DNA of 64,000 nucleotides, from assembly GCF_000247815.1 (NCBI RefSeq), contig NC_021681.1, positions 13,702,013 through 13,766,012 on the forward strand, given 5' to 3'. The number at the start of each line of letters is the position of its first letter. Position 1 is the first letter of the stretch. Source of the stretch: Ficedula albicollis (Eukaryota > Chordata > Aves > Passeriformes > Muscicapidae). Made by a program: the position numbers and the translations under genes. Under the pieces are notes generated by a model. The model was not told where the DNA came from. It did not search any database and saw only the letters and a program-made list of their open reading frames with translations. Positions 28,891-44,690 of the stretch are shown here, in pieces.

Positions 28891-30189
28891 GCCTCAGCTA
28901 CTTAGTTAATCCTGCACTTGATAGATGTTCCTTTTCTGAGAGATCTTCAGCAGCAGGATAAACCAATTTCAGCCAAAGCCAGCAAGTCAGCAAAACACTA
29001 GATAACTTTGCATTGCCGTACAGACTTTACCACACAAAGCTTTTCAATACCAGCTTTGTTCAGGAGAATCTCTCAGATTCACCGCCCTCCCTCCAATTTG
29101 CAAGCAATCAAGGAGCTTATGAATTCCATCAGAAATTGGCTTATTTCAGTTTAGTCCATGTAACCAAATCCTTTATCATCTCTCCTTGGTCTGCCTCTTC
29201 TCAGACATTTGTTCATCTAAATGGAGCACATGCAAATGTCTGGTTTTGTTTATGATGTTACCCATATTTGAAAAAACAGGTTTGTTAAGAATTTGACTAC
29301 CCATGTGTTATCCAGGAAAAGGTGCCATTCCATTATAAATTAAGTACTTCTCTAAATCAAGGAGGGGAGGGAAAGACAGCTTTATTTCCTAGGGTTTCCT
29401 GCCAAAGCATCCAAAGCACTTGAAAACTCAAGTCTTAAAACTACTAGAAAGAAAACAAAGGTCAACATGTTATTTCAGTTCAGAGCAATTTGAGATAAAT
29501 GGTATCTGCCAAATTCTTAACAGCCCAACATTACAAATGTATAGACAAAACAGAGTCATGATCACTGTCAGAACAGGCAAAAGAGTCTGCCAACACTACA
29601 GACTTTCATTCTTCAGTCATAAAGCAACTCCTACTAACTCCAAGGAAGGCTCAATCATGCATACTTACTTCATCTGCTATGTCAAGCTAAGAATATCCAT
29701 TTAATACAAGTAGAGCACAATTCAAAAAGTGCATGATTAGTGATCAACAAAAAAATACATAGACCAAGAAAAGCTTCATGTCCATTTACCAAGACAATGA
29801 CCACTGTTAAGCAAGCATTCTTTTTGTATATTTATCGGTTGTATTGTCATGGTGTGTGTGTCTGATCAAAAATAAATGTTTGCATTTGTACTATGAGAAC
29901 TGAAAACCAGCCTCACAACCCCTGTAATCCCCTTTCAGGCTTGGCTGTTTGGAGATCGATTTCTTCTTTAAAACTGCTGCACATAATCAAGAATTCTTAA
30001 AAATTTAAGGAGCAACTCATGCTGCAGCTTTCTCACTACACATTCTGCTCTACAAGATCCTTTGCTGCAAGCTGCAGCATCCAACTACTGATCCCCAGCT
30101 CTTTCACCAACCCCTGTAACTGTGTCCTACCCTTTGAATATCCTTTCTGCACACACTTCTCTGCTTAACTCAAATTCCAGAAGAGGCTA

Positions 30190-30300
30190 TTTTCCACTTT
30201 TCACTTCCAGTTCTCATTAACTGGTGCTTAATCTAATTGTTTGCTTTTCCACTTTTCACTTCCAGTTCTCATTAACTGGTCCTCAATCTAATTGTTTGCT
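30190..30300. repeat. Tandem duplication, 55 bp unit
   Basis: TTTTCCACTTTTCACTTCCA and following bases repeat at 30190 and 30245, differing at GGTGCTTAAT versus GGTCCTCAAT. Confidence 0.9.
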
Positions 30301-30427
30301 TTCATTCCTCTAGCTGCTTTTTACACTCAGACAAATTCAACTCCTTACCAGCCTGACCTCTTACACTTTCCAAACTACTCATTCATATTTTCCTCTTTGC
30401 TTCCTAATCCCTCCTTCACCATATCTT

Positions 30428-30600
30428 CACAGAATCACAGAATCAATTAGGTTGGTAAAAAGGACTGTGATCGAGTCCAGTCTATGACCTAACACCACCA
30501 TGTCAACTACACCACGCGTCACATCCAATCTTTCTTTAAAAAGTGCTTCACGTTGTCTCTATCCAATTTTCCTTCAGAAACTCACAGGGTCTTCTATGTC
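30428..30600 (-). mobile_element. CR1 LINE 3' terminal fragment
   Basis: CACAGAATCACAGAATCAATTAGGTTGG followed by GTGATCGAGTCCAGTCTATGACCTAACACCACCATGTC and CACATCCAATCTTTCTTTAAAAA is the reverse complement of the CR1 tail, so the element is on the minus strand with its 3' end at the left. Confidence 0.9.
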
Positions 30601-33600
30601 AGAATTAAGGTAGGAAAAACTGTCACACAGAGATGAAAATTGGCACAATATTCTGCTGTCTAAACTTTCTGATTTAATATTGCCTCATGCACACTTAGTC
30701 ATCAGTATAAGCCTTAAAAAGAACTCCAAGAAACTCCCACCCCCTCCCCCCAACAAACAATAAGTATCCAAACTAAAAATTAACTCCCAGCTATTCACCC
30801 TCCCCAAATATATCAACACCCGTTGCAAACCAGCAGCCACTACAACCATGTACTTTTTTCTTAAAGGGATGCATCTACTACTGCCTTCAGTGGCAACAAA
30901 AACCTTATTATTAAGTCTTATTTGTAGTATGTCCCCTAGATAATGTCAGTATACAGGAATGATGATGTTTCTCACCAGACAAGAGCATTCAAAAAATCAA
31001 ACTAGTTTTGGAATGAGTTCACTCAAGCCTCCTAGTTGAGCTTCCATACAGGTGCATAGCTTTGCTTAGATGAGACAACACTAGCTTTAGCTTCTTCTAG
31101 CTACAGAAAGCTCAGGCTCCAAGGTAATTATGTGGCAACGGTGGCAACACAAGGCTGGGTGTGCCTCACAGTAGCATCTCCTCCAGCACTAACACTTGCG
31201 CTTCTCCTGCGGCCAAATTTTAACACAAGTTTCTGAAAACCACTTGAAGTTGCAGTGCTTTTACAATTTGCTCACACGCTGTCCTTGCTGCTCCTCTGTC
31301 TTAGGCTGACTACTTCATTTCAAGCCAAAAATAAGTCAGTTGTTTTGAGGGTATGGCTGGGAAGGTACTTGTACATGACAAGATTGCTATAAAAGCTTTA
31401 CCAGAGAGCTCTAGAACCTCCCCTAACTTGGGGAAAGAACATGAAGCTAAGGAGGTTATTCTAGTGTCAGTCCTACACCTTCTGCAGTCTCTTAACAATC
31501 TTGCAAATTTGGCCTAGTTATAATTCAGGAAACCATCTGTGCCAGGAGACTCCTAGTCAGCTGCTACAGTTCAGTTTCTTTAAAGATTCCTTCCCTCTGC
31601 ACCAAAACAAGCTCCATCTCTCAAAATACAGGCAAACCAGACGCACAGGGGGCACATGGTATTCCAGCTGCAGACCTGAACAAGATGTTCTGCCTGCCCT
31701 TGCTGCTGGGACCACTGTGGAAGCAGGACTAAGATCAGGACAAATACCTTCTCTCATGCTTTTCCCCCTCCCCTACACTGTACCCAGCACTGAAGCAAAT
31801 GATGAGGAAGATTAGGAGCAAATCCAGGAGCATAGAGAGAAGTATGGGAGGGGATAGGCAGCACACCTAGGGAAAAGGTGTGAAAGAACAAAGGAAATAA
31901 AGCAAAGACAGACCAGAGGGCAAACTTTTCCAGAATCTGGAAACTACGCCAATTATTCAAAACTTCTGTCTTTTCAGCTCCTGGATGAACAGCAGATTTA
32001 TTGACAAGATTTTTTTGTCAACAGACCCTTTCAATGGTAACCCTGGGAAGAGAATACTGCAATTGATATATTCTACAGTGCAGCTATTCAACACTGAATT
32101 CAGTCAGTGAAATACCACAAGGATAAACTTTTGCCACAATACTATTTATCTGCATACCAGTAGCTACTCAACTTACTACTTACTTGCTATTTTAGGCTAC
32201 CAAAAGCAGCACCTAATCCCAAAAATTCAATACATTGCCCTGTCACACACATGCAGTAGAGGGTGGAAAACACTTTAAAAAGCAAGCTAGCTATCCACCT
32301 GCACTACATACAAAATAGTATGTAATCCTTTAAAAAAAGGGGAGCAATGAGATTATTTCACTTATTATTAGGTTCCTTGAAGAGTAAGACATGAAGTTCT
32401 TCCAAAGACTGGGATATTCAGACAAACTTCAGAACAGAAACATACTAACAATGACTGAATTAACATTCTAACCATCTGGACACCAACTAAAATATTTATC
32501 CTCCCTCCATCTGGATGAAAGTAATCAAGTACTTAACTACCTTTGTAAACAGAACCCCAGTCAAATTTCTGTAAAACTGACCAACTTTTGTGTACTCAAA
32601 GGAGACCAAAACAAGCATAACCATAGTATATGCCTTAGAAAACTTGTCCAGAAGTCAATGAACACCTCAAACTTGCAAGGATTATACTGCATGGATGTTT
32701 CAGCCTCAAATATGAGTAAAGATGTTATCACAGAAGCTGCAATCTGGGGAAAAAGTTACAAAAATGCATCAAGGTTAAGATTTCAATGTTTCAATGCTAT
32801 CCAGTGTTACAGAAGATCCAATTCTCCCTAAACCTTCCCCTAAGGAAAACATACTAATAATAAACCCCAGCAATATTCACTGACTATCTAAAAAGATCCT
32901 CAACTTACTGTCAAAAATTTCTGGATTCTTAATGTAAATCTTACTCAGCAGAGTCTGAAAGGCACTAAGGCTTCAGTAACCTTCGAAAATGGGAAGGCTC
33001 AAGCCAATTTGCAGAGTTAACTGTGCCATCATGGCACATGCTCTATTAACTATACTACTGAAACAAAAGTTCTAAGTGAGGTCTCCCCAAGAGCAAGTAC
33101 TTTGGTTTCAGTTCAGAAGAGGAGCTTGTGTTTAACTGTGTTTGATTTCCAGGTAGCCAGCAAGTATAGGAAATATTCCCAAGGTGGCTAAGTGAGGAGT
33201 GAGGAGTAGTGAGAAGAGCTGCCACACACAGCTGAGCCAAGACCACATGCCAGGTACCAGGAATGTGGTCAGTCCACTCCAAAGTGGACCAACTTTGAGG
33301 AGTGCTGACCCAATCCAATCTACTTCAGTCTAAAATCTAGGGTTGTTTTCCTAATTTGAAAGCCAATGTGGACCGAAATGAGAAATCTGCAGACTAAGTT
33401 TTATATTCCTAGAATTTTCAGTCCGAATCACACTGCTGAGAAACCTGAACAAACAACTTACTTTATGCAAGCATCAATTAGGTAAGATAGATATTTAGAT
33501 AGATAGATTAAAAACACCCTACTTCAGGCAAGAAGAGTAGCACACCCAACTGCATTGCCACTGTATGTAGACTCTCCTAGAATTCCCTTTTTCTGGCACC

Positions 33601-35111
33601 AGTGCACACGGAGTTAGCTCTTGTCAGGAAAATGAATGCTTCTGAAGCAGCAAACTACCTTATGTCTCTAGCTATAGCTGTAATATTTTTAATTTTAGAA
33701 GTCTATTTTAATATGGCAAACCTCAACATGATACCCATTAAAAGCAGATCTTAATTAAAAATCTTGTGTGTATAAACAGAAGTCTGCTTCATATGTTTTT
33801 CTCTCAGAAGCGTTACTTATGCATGCAAGTGTTTTTCTTCCTATATTTTCAAAAAGACAAATATATCTGTACCTTTTCAAGATCCTGTAGCTTCTGAAAA
33901 GGTAAAGAGTGCCTAAGCTGAGAAGAGAACTCACCTGTAGAACTATAACCTCACTATTTGAAGACAAATATCAAATACCATACCAAAGCAAAATAAGTCT
34001 ACGCCATGGTTCTATATATGGATATTTTCCTTTGGTCTCTTAATAAATTGGCTCACCAATTATCAGAATATCAGGAACAAGCCATTTTAACTGAAAATAA
34101 GAAATCAAAATCTAGAAAACATACCACATATTTTTGAACCTGTACAAAAGGAAATTGACTTAAAAGTGACACTATTCTCAAATTGATTTTAATTACAGGT
34201 CCTTAGTATTACTTTAAGTTCTAGACATTCATTATTACACATAGCTGATTGAAGGAATGGAAAATACCACATTATGGAAGACAGAAAATATAAAAATGGG
34301 CTTTTTCATAGACTGTTTTAAGGAGGTCACATGTGGTTACAACTTTTGTTATAGATACAAAGTTCTTACAGTTACATCACTTAAAATGTAACACTTGCAA
34401 TGTGGATCTGACGACAGTGGCTGTTCACACTGACTAGGCACTGGTCTAATTCAAGACATTTAAAGCCATAACTCAAGAACAAGGTCAAGCTTGTGGATTG
34501 CTGAACTAAAATTTTATTGAGAGAACTAAAAGGAGAGGATAACATAAAGGTTCAAATGAAAAGTTAATATTACTTGTTCTTCAGCAACCAAATGGACATT
34601 ACAAAAAAGTATCTTTTCAATTCCTAAAACCTCTTTAGTTTCTAAAAGTTTTTCATATCTAAAAACATGAAACACTGTTATAGTCTCTAGTTTTCAGGAA
34701 TATTTAACTTTCTCCATTATAAACGCAAAGATGTATTTCTGTGCGTAATGCTATTCATTGCTTGAAAGAACAGCATTTGATTGCCAAGTCAAAAATTGTA
34801 CTAAAAAAGATACATGAAGTTGACAGCAGATCCTGACTACAACCTTCACAAACCTACCTACTATGGGCAAACAAGTCCTGGATATAGTGCAGTAACTTGG
34901 CAGAAAAAGCAGAAAACAAATGGATGAAGTTTAATGGGGATTTTTTTAGTATCATTAATTTTAGGAAAAAAAAGCATCCAAACCAGAAACTAAAAGTATC
35001 ACAGTTTCTGGAAGAAGTATCTATAAGAGCAATAACTTGGTATAGTTGAGCCTGAAACTTGCTGTCAGAACAGCACTGGCTATGTCAGTTGGGAACACAT
35101 CACAACTCCTA

Positions 35112-35244
35112 TAAAATGCACACTTCAAATTCAGCCATAAAGCAATGACCAATGAAGAAGTCCAGGTTAAGTCTAACCTAAAATGCACACTTCAAATTCA
35201 GCCATAAAGCATGACCAATGAAGAATTCCAGGTTAAGTCTAACC
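35112..35244. repeat. Tandem duplication, 67 bp unit
   Basis: TAAAATGCACACTTCAAATT begins copies at 35112 and 35179, each ending GGTTAAGTCTAACC. Differences are one deleted A and AAGAAGTCC versus AAGAATTCC. Confidence 0.92.
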
Positions 35245-37358
35245 CGCAGCACAACTGAATAATTCATCTAGCCTGCTCCCAGATCTTCATGGAAACAGGA
35301 CAAGCAGGAGCCAGCTCAAGGTCTTCCCAGTAACTGCAGCCATCCTCCAGATCACATCTTTTCCAGGGAGTCTCCCCACTCTTCACCCCCATCATGCAGC
35401 AATTACACCATAAAAGAAGGTGTTTCCAGGAAAACAACAGCCAGGAGCAGCCTGCTAGGAACAAGAACTCCCCTGACATATTTCCACAGAAAGTAGCAGG
35501 TAAAAGGAGAAAGACCCAGTTGACAGCATTAATTGCCTTGCAAGCAGCAGCCTTCTGCCAGATGGTTTGGGAACACATGTATGCAATCTAATAAACAATC
35601 ATACAGGGACCCAGGAAATGCAAAGTTAATGCAACATGCCCAAGAAGTATCTGCTGTGCATGCACAGATGAACTGAACTCAACAAAAACTAGGGTCCTGT
35701 GGTGTCAACGTGCAGCTTCTTACAAAAGAGAAGAAAACAGGCCACAGAGCCCACCCAGGCAACAACACATTCCTTCTTTCTGCTCTTGCAGAACAAAGCC
35801 AGCAGACATGAGGTTGCCTGCTCTTTCAAGTCCACATCTACTAGTAGGTGTAGAGTTATAAACAACGAAGATTCATATGTGGATATGAGAAGCAACTATA
35901 CCTTGAAGTGACTATCAAAGGTTAGCAGATTGCTGTCTTTCAATGAAGGGGAGAAATCAGAGTACTGCATGAACCTTGAAGAGTTTTAAAATAAAAAACC
36001 CTCACACATGCACACACCCAGAACAAGAAAAATGGCAGTCAACACTGAAATTTTCTGGGTGAACATAAAAAGTGCTGCTGCTGTACATTAAATACTTGAC
36101 ACAAGATTTCAGCATTCTGATCTGCCAATGAGTGAATTCGTTCATACGTGTCCCACAAGGATTACGTTTAGCTCTTCATCGTGGAGTTGATTAGCATCAA
36201 CTGTGTAGTGAAGAGAAATGCAGAATTCCTAAAAGAAAAAGATTCTTTAAACTGACCTATTTTCATAACTACCCTTTATGAAGTTACAGGATAAGAAAAA
36301 AAACCCAGCACAAGCACTGTCTCCTGAAAATCTACACAAGAGAAAATAAATGCTCCAGAAGAAAACATTCAGCAGCAAGGCAAGTTTATGTTTTGCCTGT
36401 CCCTGTGCTTTACCACAACACAGGTACGAAGAAGCTGCAGCCCAGGGGAAGAAGATGTGCACCCTAGCACAGTAACCACGTAGTAAGTCAAGTAACAAAT
36501 ATAGCTACAATGTTAGCCATCAGTCCAATTCACAGACTCGTTACTATTACAAGACGAACGAATTTTATTCTTGAGGGTAAACTAACATTAGCTGTCATAA
36601 AGATAGTGACAATCAATCAAGAAGAAACCACTTCTCACTGTTTCTCTGCAGAAGTTTCCAAATAAAGACAGGATTCTGCAAGTTCTATTTAAGCTCAGGG
36701 TTTTTTTCCAAAGACAAGCAGGAAATTCAAAATTACATGCAAGTGTTTCTAAGAACTTAGGGAAACATATTAACTCAAGCACTATAAGGACTGTAAACTG
36801 GGAATGAATAGTGTTTTCACTATACTTAAATATGCAACAAAGAAGAAGAGATTACTGTAGTACTCCCTGAAGCATTAGAGGTTTCTTCTCATTTACTTTA
36901 GGTTAAATTTGCACTTCAGCTATCCACTTCGTAATGTTTTTAGAGACTCTTCAACAGGAATTGTCTGATTCCTTAGACTCAAAACATTACAATTCATTCA
37001 CTAACCTGTTACATACAGACAGAAAAAAACCCCACCCTCCTTAGAAATTCATTAGGTGAACAACGATGCATGGAGAAACAATCTAAATAAATCTAGGATA
37101 ACACGTCACAGAATTTAAAACAATTAAACAGTTTTCAGCAGTTTGGATCAGTTAAAATCCTCAAATAAAGGAAGTACGAGTAACAAGTGAACTGTTGATC
37201 TGTAACAACACGTGTGTTACTATGCAAAACAAAAACACAACGACAAGAAGCACATGGCTTGTAACTTTCGGGTAAAACCCCTTTTGCTCTTAACACAAGT
37301 GACAGCAACAGCAAGAACAGACCGCCTTGCGCGCCAACTGAAAGAGGCCATCCTTTAC

Positions 37359-37490
37359 CTATCAAAGCCTGGAAAAGGTTACTTTGGAAGATGCTGATGA
37401 CCCGCTCGATGGAGTTCCGCAGCTGCCGATCCTCCGCCTGGCTCAGCTTGGAGCGGTATTCCTCCAGGAGGCGCAGGGCTCGCTGGGTAT
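37359..37490 (-). CDS. DLG1: DLG1 coding exon: L27 domain core (partial gene)
   Basis: On the minus strand this exon encodes 43 full codons beginning [20 protein letters not shown] and ending NLFQALI, plus split Asp codons at both ends. I recognise it as the L27 domain of DLG1 (SAP97), a membrane-associated guanylate kinase scaffold at cell junctions and synapses; the L27 domain mediates heteromeric assembly with other L27 proteins such as CASK and MPP family members. It differs from the remembered human sequence by only a few substitutions (for example His to Arg after RAL, Thr to Ala before EDRQ). The splice acceptor is a pyrimidine-rich stretch ending in GCTTGCAG just above 37490; the donor is G|GTAAAG at 37358-37357. 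The length of 132 nt leaves one G at the 3' end, which joins AT of the next exon to give Asp. The preceding exon, expected to supply the initiator Met and about five residues, was not found. DLG2, DLG4 and DLG3 are less likely because the residues match DLG1. Confidence 0.95.
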
Positions 37491-39500
<2,010 letters not shown>

Positions 39501-39550
39501 GGCCTCCACGATAAGTAACACACGGAGCACTGGCACCCACCTGTTGCTGG

Positions 39551-39685
<135 letters not shown>

Positions 39686-39928
39686 CTTTCTTCAGTCATC
39701 CCGGTAAAGATCAGGAGCAGGAGGAAGGACTCGATGAAAGATAAAGAAATAGCTTTACTGCAATTAACAGAGCACATAAGGTCAGCATAAGGACATCATG
39801 AGAGGAAACATGAAAAGTTTTCCTTCCTGAAAAATTAAAGAAATGGGCAGCATAGGCTGACATCGGGGACTGGTCAGAATCATGCTAGTTACTTTCTCAA
39901 AACTGGAATGGAAATGCAAAGGAGTTAC

Positions 39929-40118
39929 CTTCAAATACAAAACAGCTTGCTTTTTTGCAAGATGGCAAAGAGATGACAGAGCATAGAAATGGGTGCCATG
40001 GATAGAAACATGAGCTAAGTGGACTTCAAATACAAAACAGCTTGCTTTTTTGCAAGATGGCAAAGAGATGACAGAGCATAGAAATGGGTGCCATGGATAG
40101 AAACACGAGCTAAGTGGA
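39929..40118. repeat. Tandem duplication, 95 bp unit
   Basis: CTTCAAATACAAAACAGCTT begins copies at 39929 and 40024. The only visible difference is AAACATGAGC versus AAACACGAGC. It lies just upstream of the DLG1 CpG island. Confidence 0.93.
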
Positions 40119-43100
40119 CTTTGCAGCAAATTCTACATACCCATTAAAAGGAAATGCATATTAAAGGATGTAATGTAATGTAATGTGCATTAAAGGATGC
40201 AGGGGTAACTCTTGTTCTGAGTGGGAATTTAACTTCTCTCTCAATCAGACGGACAGTCAACCAGAGCCTCTGATCTCATACACTTCAAACTCTGTATGTA
40301 CACACATATGAGAGGCAGAAAGAGACTTCAAAGTTCAAGGCAAATACTGATGTGATTTTTTTTCCCTAAATCCAAGCTCACATTTCCATTTACACTGTTT
40401 AGATTTAAGCGCAACTGAAAATGTTCAAGAACTTATCCAAAGAACCTAAAAAGAGTCTCCTGGGCAACTCTCACAAATTTGAAGTCTAAAAATCAGAACT
40501 AGAGTTCTCTTTGCCAAAGACCTAACCTTAAGGAAACTTACACCATGACAGAACTAACCCAGATCTAGAAAATAACTTTTCCCTCCCCTATAGTCCTATG
40601 TTTTGTTCTTTGATTTGTGCCAGGAGTTTCTTCTCCTCCCATAGCTATGTACTGTGAAAGTGTTCACACATCTCGCTGAAGCAAGCAGACATACATTTAG
40701 TGCTGACACACATAGCCCATTTTCTTCCTTTCTAGTTTTATTTTCATATCTCAAAATTTTGGCACCAGCTGGTACCAGTTCAGATATTTTGAAATGAAAG
40801 CAGGCTAAGACAAGGCATTGGCAGAAGCCTCCATCATCTGGCCTCATCAGTTTTCAGTGTTTACAACAGCAATAAATGTGCTGTAAAGAGGCAATGGCCC
40901 TCTTGATGTCAGAGGAATATATATACAGAAGGAGAGGAAGAACAATCTAAATTTAGCTAGCAGAAAGGAGACATCTGCAGCATTCAGGTTGGTTTTGCTG
41001 ACTGACATAAATGTATTATTGCAAAACAAAAACAAAAAAAAAGGATTTTTTTTACAATTAAAGTAACCTCCATAAAGAAACTACTTTTTCATACACAGTA
41101 TTTGATGTTTCCAAGTCTTTTTTATTTTAAATGAGAGATAATCTCATTACATACGGTCACTGTGCTGGGGATAGAGAAATAATCCCATATATAACACCCT
41201 GAGACAGCATTTCTCACTTGTTACTAATGCTCTAGGGGAAAAAAAACATCAAAGAAGGGGTCAGGATGATGGATCAGCAAGTCAGGAAGCAATTAGGTGG
41301 GCCTTATTGTACCTCAGAGAACGATGTTGGTTCCTGGCACTTCTGTTCCTGTTCTAGGAGTGTGTTTGCTGATTGAAAGCAGTTGAACCAGAAAGCACAG
41401 TATTAAACATGAAAAGTGGGCTTGAAATTCCAGCACATACAGAAAATATCCCATGAATGGCAAATGGCATTTTTACTAGCAACATTGCAGTTACAGCCAG
41501 TGTTGCAAAACTATCCTGTATTACGCATCACCTTTTTCAGGCTCCAGCTTTCAGGAAATTGTGTAGTTCCCTTGGAGGAGGGGAAAACTGAGTGTGAACC
41601 AGAGCATCGTTTGTACCACAACTTAAGCAATATCATTTATACCGAATCACTACAGGCAGCATACAGAAAAGCTTGTAATTAAATTGTGACTGGTGTGATC
41701 AGTATCATCATCAGTGTGGTCATATCATTATGCTGTGTCTAGCATGCCCTGGCTGGTCCAAAATGACCCTTGGCATAGAACTCCAGGACAATTACACAAA
41801 GGAGCATCCTGTTGCCACTGTAGTCCTCAGATGAATCTGAGGATATGACCAATGGCCTTTTCTCACTGCCCTCAAATTTCCCCTTTAAAATTCCTTCTTT
41901 TTCAGCTGCTGCCAGGAACGTGTCTGGGATGTTCTGCCTGGGACAGTCTCTGGCAGGGATGGGCAGCTTGTTACAGCACATATATTGCTTAGGGGGGATG
42001 TGTGATACAGGACCAGGCAGCTTTTGGCAGCAGGAAGGCCAGCACAGAACGAGCTTTTTGCCTTGGAAAACCTTCTGTAACAGCCACCTGATCCTAGCCC
42101 ATGCCATTTGTACATGGGGAAAAAGCAGCTCTGTGTAAGAGCCTGACAACCCCAGTTTCATAAACTATAGTGAAACAGAGATGATGTTTTCCCACTTTGA
42201 AAAAGTATGCCAGAGCTTGTTGGCAGCTGCCTGCTCTGGCAAGTGATCACAGTAGTGAGCCCTGCCACAGATTTTTACCTGATCCTACACCAGCTCCTAC
42301 TCCTCAAAGCAGTCCAGCTGCCACTTTAAAAATGGCTCTTTTTGCTTCAGAAACATCACCTGGTCACCACACTACAGGGAACAAGAATGCTGCCAGGCTC
42401 CTGATTTTGAGGCAGTCACACTTTGGCCACAGGCAGGGCAGCAGGACATGGGTGATTTGACTTCATGCCAGCTACCTGGTGAACCTCTTAAGTCCCACTG
42501 GAGCCAGCTGACAATGTAGACTTCTCAAACGGGCAGTGGCAGTAGATGTATTTCAGCTGGTGTCCCACACAGTAACTGGAGAGGTATAATAAACTCAGAA
42601 CAGGAGACTTCAAAAAACATCCCCTAGATCCACACATAATGTCAACCAACACAAGAACAGCAAGAAAAAAGGACTGCAGACATCATCACATGGCAAGAAT
42701 TTACAGTTATTTGTATGGCCAAAAAAATATAGTAGTTACAAGCTGAAACAAACTCCATCACAACAGAAGGCGGGATAGATCAAACAAATACAGGTACATC
42801 TGTTCATAATTAAAGATGGACACTGGTATATAAGGTGGAAAATTTCTAGAATAATGTAATTATGGCATTAGTTTTAGTAAAAAGAAATGCTGGCTGTTGA
42901 AGAACAATGAGTAAAACTCAAGACTTTTTTATGTTGGGCTTACTAATGAAAGAAAACACAAGAACAATAAAATTGGTGCTCTCTCAGCTGTCAGATTTAG
43001 TGTCCAAAGTCACCATATAGTACTAACAGTCACCATACAAAGCAGATGATTTCCTTACTCATTCAGAACTGCGAGTTCATGCTCACGAAAGGAGCTCTGA

Positions 43101-44580
43101 CAGCTGCAGGAAAGCTTTCACTTCCCTGCACACTCGGTGCAATGCTTCACAGCTAGCTGGGAAAGCAATGAAACTAATGAAGCCTCATTTCCCCTGCCTA
43201 ACAAGGAATGAAGCCTGAGTGAAGTTAGCTTGTTCAGTATGCCTCCACTCATCTGGATAATCTGATGTCTGATAAGTTTGGATCATGTGCCTCAGCCTTA
43301 CCTTCCAGGAGCTATCTTTTCAGAAGAGCACCTTTTCATTATCATCTGTAATTTTGTGGATTGCAGGAGATGTAAACAACTTCTTGTAGAAGCATTCTAC
43401 TTGAATCAAAACATGGAATGATAATGTGTCTTTTTTTTCCCCTGCAAAAGCTATTATAAATGGAAAACTTTCATGGGGCCACTAAAGACTAAAGCTACTC
43501 TTTCCAACACAGTCTGCAGTTACTCTGTCACACCATCCAATGAGTCACGTGCCTGTCATAGATACTGCTAACAGTTGAAACACCAGCTCACTTTTGTCTC
43601 TTCTTCACTCATGTGGGTAAAGTAAGTTGCTGCCTATTACATGGGGAAGGAACTGATTTTCAGTTGTTAAAAATCAAAGTTCTATTTAAAAAAAAACACA
43701 GTTCAGAAAATTTAATTAAGCCTACTCAATGGAAATCTTATGGGATCCTCTTACACATCTCTGCTTATTTAATTTTGCTCTTTCTTTTTAATACAGAGAA
43801 GACAGTTTCCACAGTAATACAATCTTCACAATTTTCATTTGTGAACTGTATGTCCAGTTTGTCCTCATAACTGAAAGTTGTCTCAGGTTAATTTGATCTC
43901 CATCAGAATACAAGGATGTCTTTATCCTTAGCATTAGAGAGTCCAGCTGGGCATGACTAGTAGATGATCGTGTTCCTGTTTACAGGGAGAGTAAGAGAAA
44001 ACTGGACTTCTTTTTGTCTAAAAGACTATTTTTCCCCCTATCATTGTGCAGTTTGTGTGTGCTGGAGTTGTTGGATCTCTTGTTCTATTAGGGATTGTAT
44101 GCCATGTGTATACAGCAAACTCATCTTTCTTTTGCTCTTGTAATAAGATTTGTCTATTGGGTTTGGGACAGTCCACAATCCTACAAAAGAGTGAGTTTTA
44201 TTACTCCAGCAACCTCAGGAAACAGAGCATTATAAGAAATATAAGACTTCTATTTCCTTATTTAGAATGTACTAATGTATAGAAGAGTGCAATTGTAATT
44301 TTTATAAACAATTAAAATTCTGTGCCTGGCTGCTAATGGTCCAACATCTTCTGGAAGGCTGCAAAACATCAAAAACAAAGCATACAAAACAATATTAATT
44401 ATAATTGTTAACAATTACTGGCAATACGACATGCATAAACCTAGACCATCTTCCTCCACACTTTCTATAATCAGGGCTGTGTTATATAATATCAGCTTAA
44501 CAGCTTCTTAGTTGACTTCCTGATGTAAAGATAAACATCATTATATAACCTGCCTATTTTAACTTTCCGATCTTTTAACT

Positions 44581-44690
44581 TTCCCAGTCAAATTAAGCAG
44601 AGAGGTTGGTGTCTTGTATGAAGTGAGTTTGCCTGTTCCCAGTCAAATTAAGCAGAGAGGTTGGTGTGTTGTATGAAGTGAGTTTGTCTA
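44581..44690. repeat. Tandem duplication, 55 bp unit
   Basis: TTCCCAGTCAAATTAAGCAG begins copies at 44581 and 44636, with GTGTCTTG versus GTGTGTTG as a difference. Confidence 0.9.

Larger units (their letters stand above)
23481..37358 (-). other. DLG1: DLG1 intron between the two L27-region exons
   Basis: This 13,878 bp intron is bounded by GTAAAG at 37358 and ATATTTAG at 23481, and the flanking exons join in phase (G|AT), so no further constitutive coding exon is needed. It contains CR1 fragments near 27.8, 28.6 and 30.4 kb, a 48 bp A run at 24248, two short duplications (30.2 and 35.1 kb), and a small GC-rich exon-like island at 23600-23725. I see nothing else in the remainder (for example 24300-27800, 30620-35100, 35250-37350). 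Confidence 0.85.
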
